In this document: piece by piece, positions 6,102 to 6,636 of the stretch
Layout of the letters: each line of letters begins with the position of its first letter
Position numbering within the stretch: the first letter of the stretch is position 1
Origin: Clostridiales bacterium
GTDB taxonomy: Bacteria > Bacillota > Clostridia > Lachnospirales > CAG-274
NCBI GenBank assembly: GCA_021202835.1
Contig: JAJQCI010000094.1
Span: forward strand, 1-6,636
Length of the DNA: 6,636 nucleotides
Reading direction: 5' to 3'
Translations under genes and position numbers: made by a program
The notes under the pieces: generated by a model
Database searches by the model: none
The model's input: the letters and a program-made list of their open reading frames with translations, nothing else
Told to the model about the DNA's origin: nothing

Positions 6102-6127
6102 AATAATCACAGAAAGGGGGAGTTTTA

Positions 6128-6346
6128 ATGACAAAAAGCGAATTTATAAAGTTATATAATGATTGTTATCAATCCGAACTCCAAGCAGCATTGCCGAGGA
6201 TTGAAGAACAACTAAAAAAATGTGATAACGGAAACGGCAAAATTGATACAACCCAATTCGGTGTGATATTTTTTACCGAAGCCCTTAAGTCTAATCTTCA
6301 AATAACTTCAAAGGTTCTTTCATCTCTTCTTGAATTTGATGATTAA
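6128..6346 (+). CDS. Moron-like small gene with own promoter and terminator, 72 aa
   Basis: Not recognised. The protein is small and mildly acidic, with an amphipathic N-terminal helix (MTKSEFIKLYNDCYQSELQA, then PRIEEQLKKC), a DNGNGKID turn, a hydrophobic stretch TTQFGVIFFTEAL too short and polar to be a clear membrane segment, and an acidic end LLEFDD. ATG 6128 has GGGGGAG 6 bases upstream. The unit is self-contained: a promoter with perfect TATAAT upstream, a palindrome at the start point, and a 9-bp-stem terminator 37 bases after the stop. It runs against all the neighbouring genes and lies between two 21-bp direct repeats. Such independent units in prophages (morons) are often expressed in lysogens and alter the host or block other phages; applying that to this gene is inference. 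The EF-hand-like look of DNGNGKID is too short to call calcium binding. Confidence 0.8.
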   Translation: MTKSEFIKLYNDCYQSELQAALPRIEEQLKKCDNGNGKIDTTQFGVIFFTEALKSNLQITSKVLSSLLEFDD

Positions 6347-6434
6347 GACATTCAATAATTTCTTTAATATCAATTTGGTTTGAGAGAGGTTTGTTTTTTT
6401 GAACCTCTCTTTTTCTTAGCCGATAGTGTTTCAT
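6291..6434 (-). CDS. Possible 47-aa protein, antisense to the end of the plus-strand gene
   Basis: A frame from ATG 6434 reads MKHYRLRKREVQKNKPLSNQ, continues with a helical IDIKEIIECLNHQIQEEMKE, and stops at 6291. AAAGGAGGT lies upstream but 11-12 bases away, longer than usual. It would be the first frame downstream of the minus-strand promoter at 6518-6546. Against it: its sequence is antisense to the terminator at 6383-6417 and to the last 56 bases of the 72-aa gene, so part of its makeup is dictated by those. Coding status is doubtful. Confidence 0.3.
   Translation of the reverse strand: MKHYRLRKREVQKNKPLSNQIDIKEIIECLNHQIQEEMKEPLKLFED
6383..6417 (+). terminator. Rho-independent terminator of the 72-aa gene
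   Basis: AGAGAGGTT (6383-6391) and AACCTCTCT (6402-6410) form a perfect 9-bp stem with a T-rich 10-base loop, followed by TTTTCTT. The T-run follows only on the plus strand, so it ends the plus-strand unit. Confidence 0.9.
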
Positions 6435-6477
6435 TATAACTGTCAACCTCCTTTCGTTTTGAGTTGATAACCTTAAA

Positions 6478-6498
6478 ACCTCCTTATGCCGATTCAGT
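6478..6498. repeat. 21-bp direct repeat, copy B
   Basis: Exact second copy of the repeat at 6026-6046. On the minus strand it lies in the leader made from the promoter at 6518-6546 and supplies an AAGGAGGT ribosome-binding sequence that has no start codon at a proper distance. Its end overlaps operator-like palindrome 1 by two bases. Confidence 0.9.
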
Positions 6499-6513
6499 AA
6501 CTTTTTAAGTTAC
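6497..6513. promoter_or_regulatory. Operator-like palindrome 1
   Basis: GTAACTTTTTAAGTTAC: 7-bp arms around a TTT centre, lying at the expected start point of the minus-strand promoter. A 15-of-17 copy is at 6556-6572. Two such sites around divergent promoters are the usual arrangement for a phage repressor switch. Confidence 0.55.
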
Positions 6514-6517
6514 TATT

Positions 6518-6546
6518 ATAATATCACAGCTTTTTTAGTGTGTCAA
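6518..6546 (-). promoter_or_regulatory. Leftward promoter of the control region
   Basis: The minus strand reads a perfect TTGACA (6546-6541), a 17-base spacer and TATTAT (6523-6518). Transcription would begin near 6511, inside operator-like palindrome 1, and run toward the small-gene cluster and terminase. It must cross the inverted terminator of the 72-aa gene, which has no T-run in this direction. Confidence 0.75.
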
Positions 6547-6555
6547 GAGCTTTTT

Positions 6556-6572
6556 GGAACTTTTTAAGTTAT
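6556..6572. promoter_or_regulatory. Operator-like palindrome 2
   Basis: GGAACTTTTTAAGTTAT matches palindrome 1 at 15 of 17 positions, keeping the AACTTTTTAAGTT core. It lies between the -35 boxes of the two divergent promoters, so a protein bound here could repress or activate either. Confidence 0.5.
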
Positions 6573-6579
6573 TTATTTC

Positions 6580-6607
6580 TTGACTTACGAAAAAAATGTG
6601 TTATACT
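6580..6607 (+). promoter_or_regulatory. Rightward promoter for the gene starting at 6631
   Basis: TTGACT (6580-6585), a 16-base spacer and TATACT (6602-6607) on the plus strand, with the expected start point about 17 bases before the ATG. It diverges from the leftward promoter at 6518-6546. Confidence 0.7.
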
Positions 6608-6630
6608 TATATTAAAGGCAGGTGATTGAA

Positions 6631-6636
6631 ATGAAT
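6631..6636 (+). CDS. Start of a rightward gene, probably the phage repressor
   Basis: Only ATG AAT is inside the window. It is supported as a start by AGGTGAT about 4 bases upstream (within AAAGGCAGGTGAT) and by the promoter at 6580-6607. Divergent orientation from the leftward promoter and the paired palindromes suggest a CI-type or similar helix-turn-helix repressor, but no protein sequence is visible to test this. Confidence 0.5.

Noticed and set aside
6230..6245. EF-hand-like DNGNGKID in the 72-aa protein
   Set aside because: A single short loop-like match without the full 12-residue calcium loop pattern or flanking helices is not enough.
6026..6498. The 21-bp repeats as attL/attR of an integrated element
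   Set aside because: Only 431 bp and one small gene lie between them, with no integrase; a duplication or insertion of a small cassette is simpler.

Overview
The window looks like the packaging end of a tailed-phage genome or prophage from a low-to-medium GC Gram-positive host, most likely a Clostridia-type Firmicute. The reasons are strong AGGAGG-type ribosome sites, use of GTG and TTG starts, and terminase, portal and minor head proteins of the PBSX/SPP1 type. No bacterial housekeeping gene, tRNA, rRNA, CRISPR array or insertion sequence is visible.

Left part (1-4239), all on the minus strand and read right to left: small terminase (terS), large terminase (terL), SPP1-type portal, then a minor head/head-morphogenesis protein that runs off the left edge. 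This is the standard order of a DNA-packaging and capsid-assembly module; TerS and TerL bind and cut DNA and drive it through the portal. The minor head gene carries an apparent one-base deletion in an A-run close to its start.

Junction (about 4278-4440): a good minus-strand promoter (TTGCAC-N17-TATAAA) sits upstream of terS, but a rho-independent terminator lies between promoter and gene, only about 22 bases into the leader. An inverted repeat has one arm over the -35 box and the other beside the terminator. This resembles a late promoter controlled by antitermination. AT-rich DNA with a short tandem repeat lies just upstream.

Middle part (4543-5893): five small minus-strand genes, tightly packed and overlapping. 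One encodes a protein with two Myb/SANT-like DNA-binding repeats; the others have no recognised function. The last appears to be split by a frameshift.

Right part (5939-6636): a control region. A minus-strand promoter (TTGACA-N17-TATTAT) faces leftward and a plus-strand promoter (TTGACT-N16-TATACT) drives a gene that starts at 6631 and leaves the window. Two near-identical palindromes (AACTTTTTAAGTT core) sit at and between these promoters like repressor operators. Between two exact 21-bp direct repeats lies a 431-bp unit holding a plus-strand 72-aa gene with its own promoter, operator-like palindrome and terminator, against the direction of the rest: a moron-like cassette.

The likely logic is that a lysogeny-type switch on the right controls the small genes, one of which may act on the gated promoter before the packaging genes. 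Three places suggest a one-base loss, two of them clearly in A/T runs, so either the prophage is decaying or the assembly has homopolymer errors. Functions come from sequence reading only; no database search was done.
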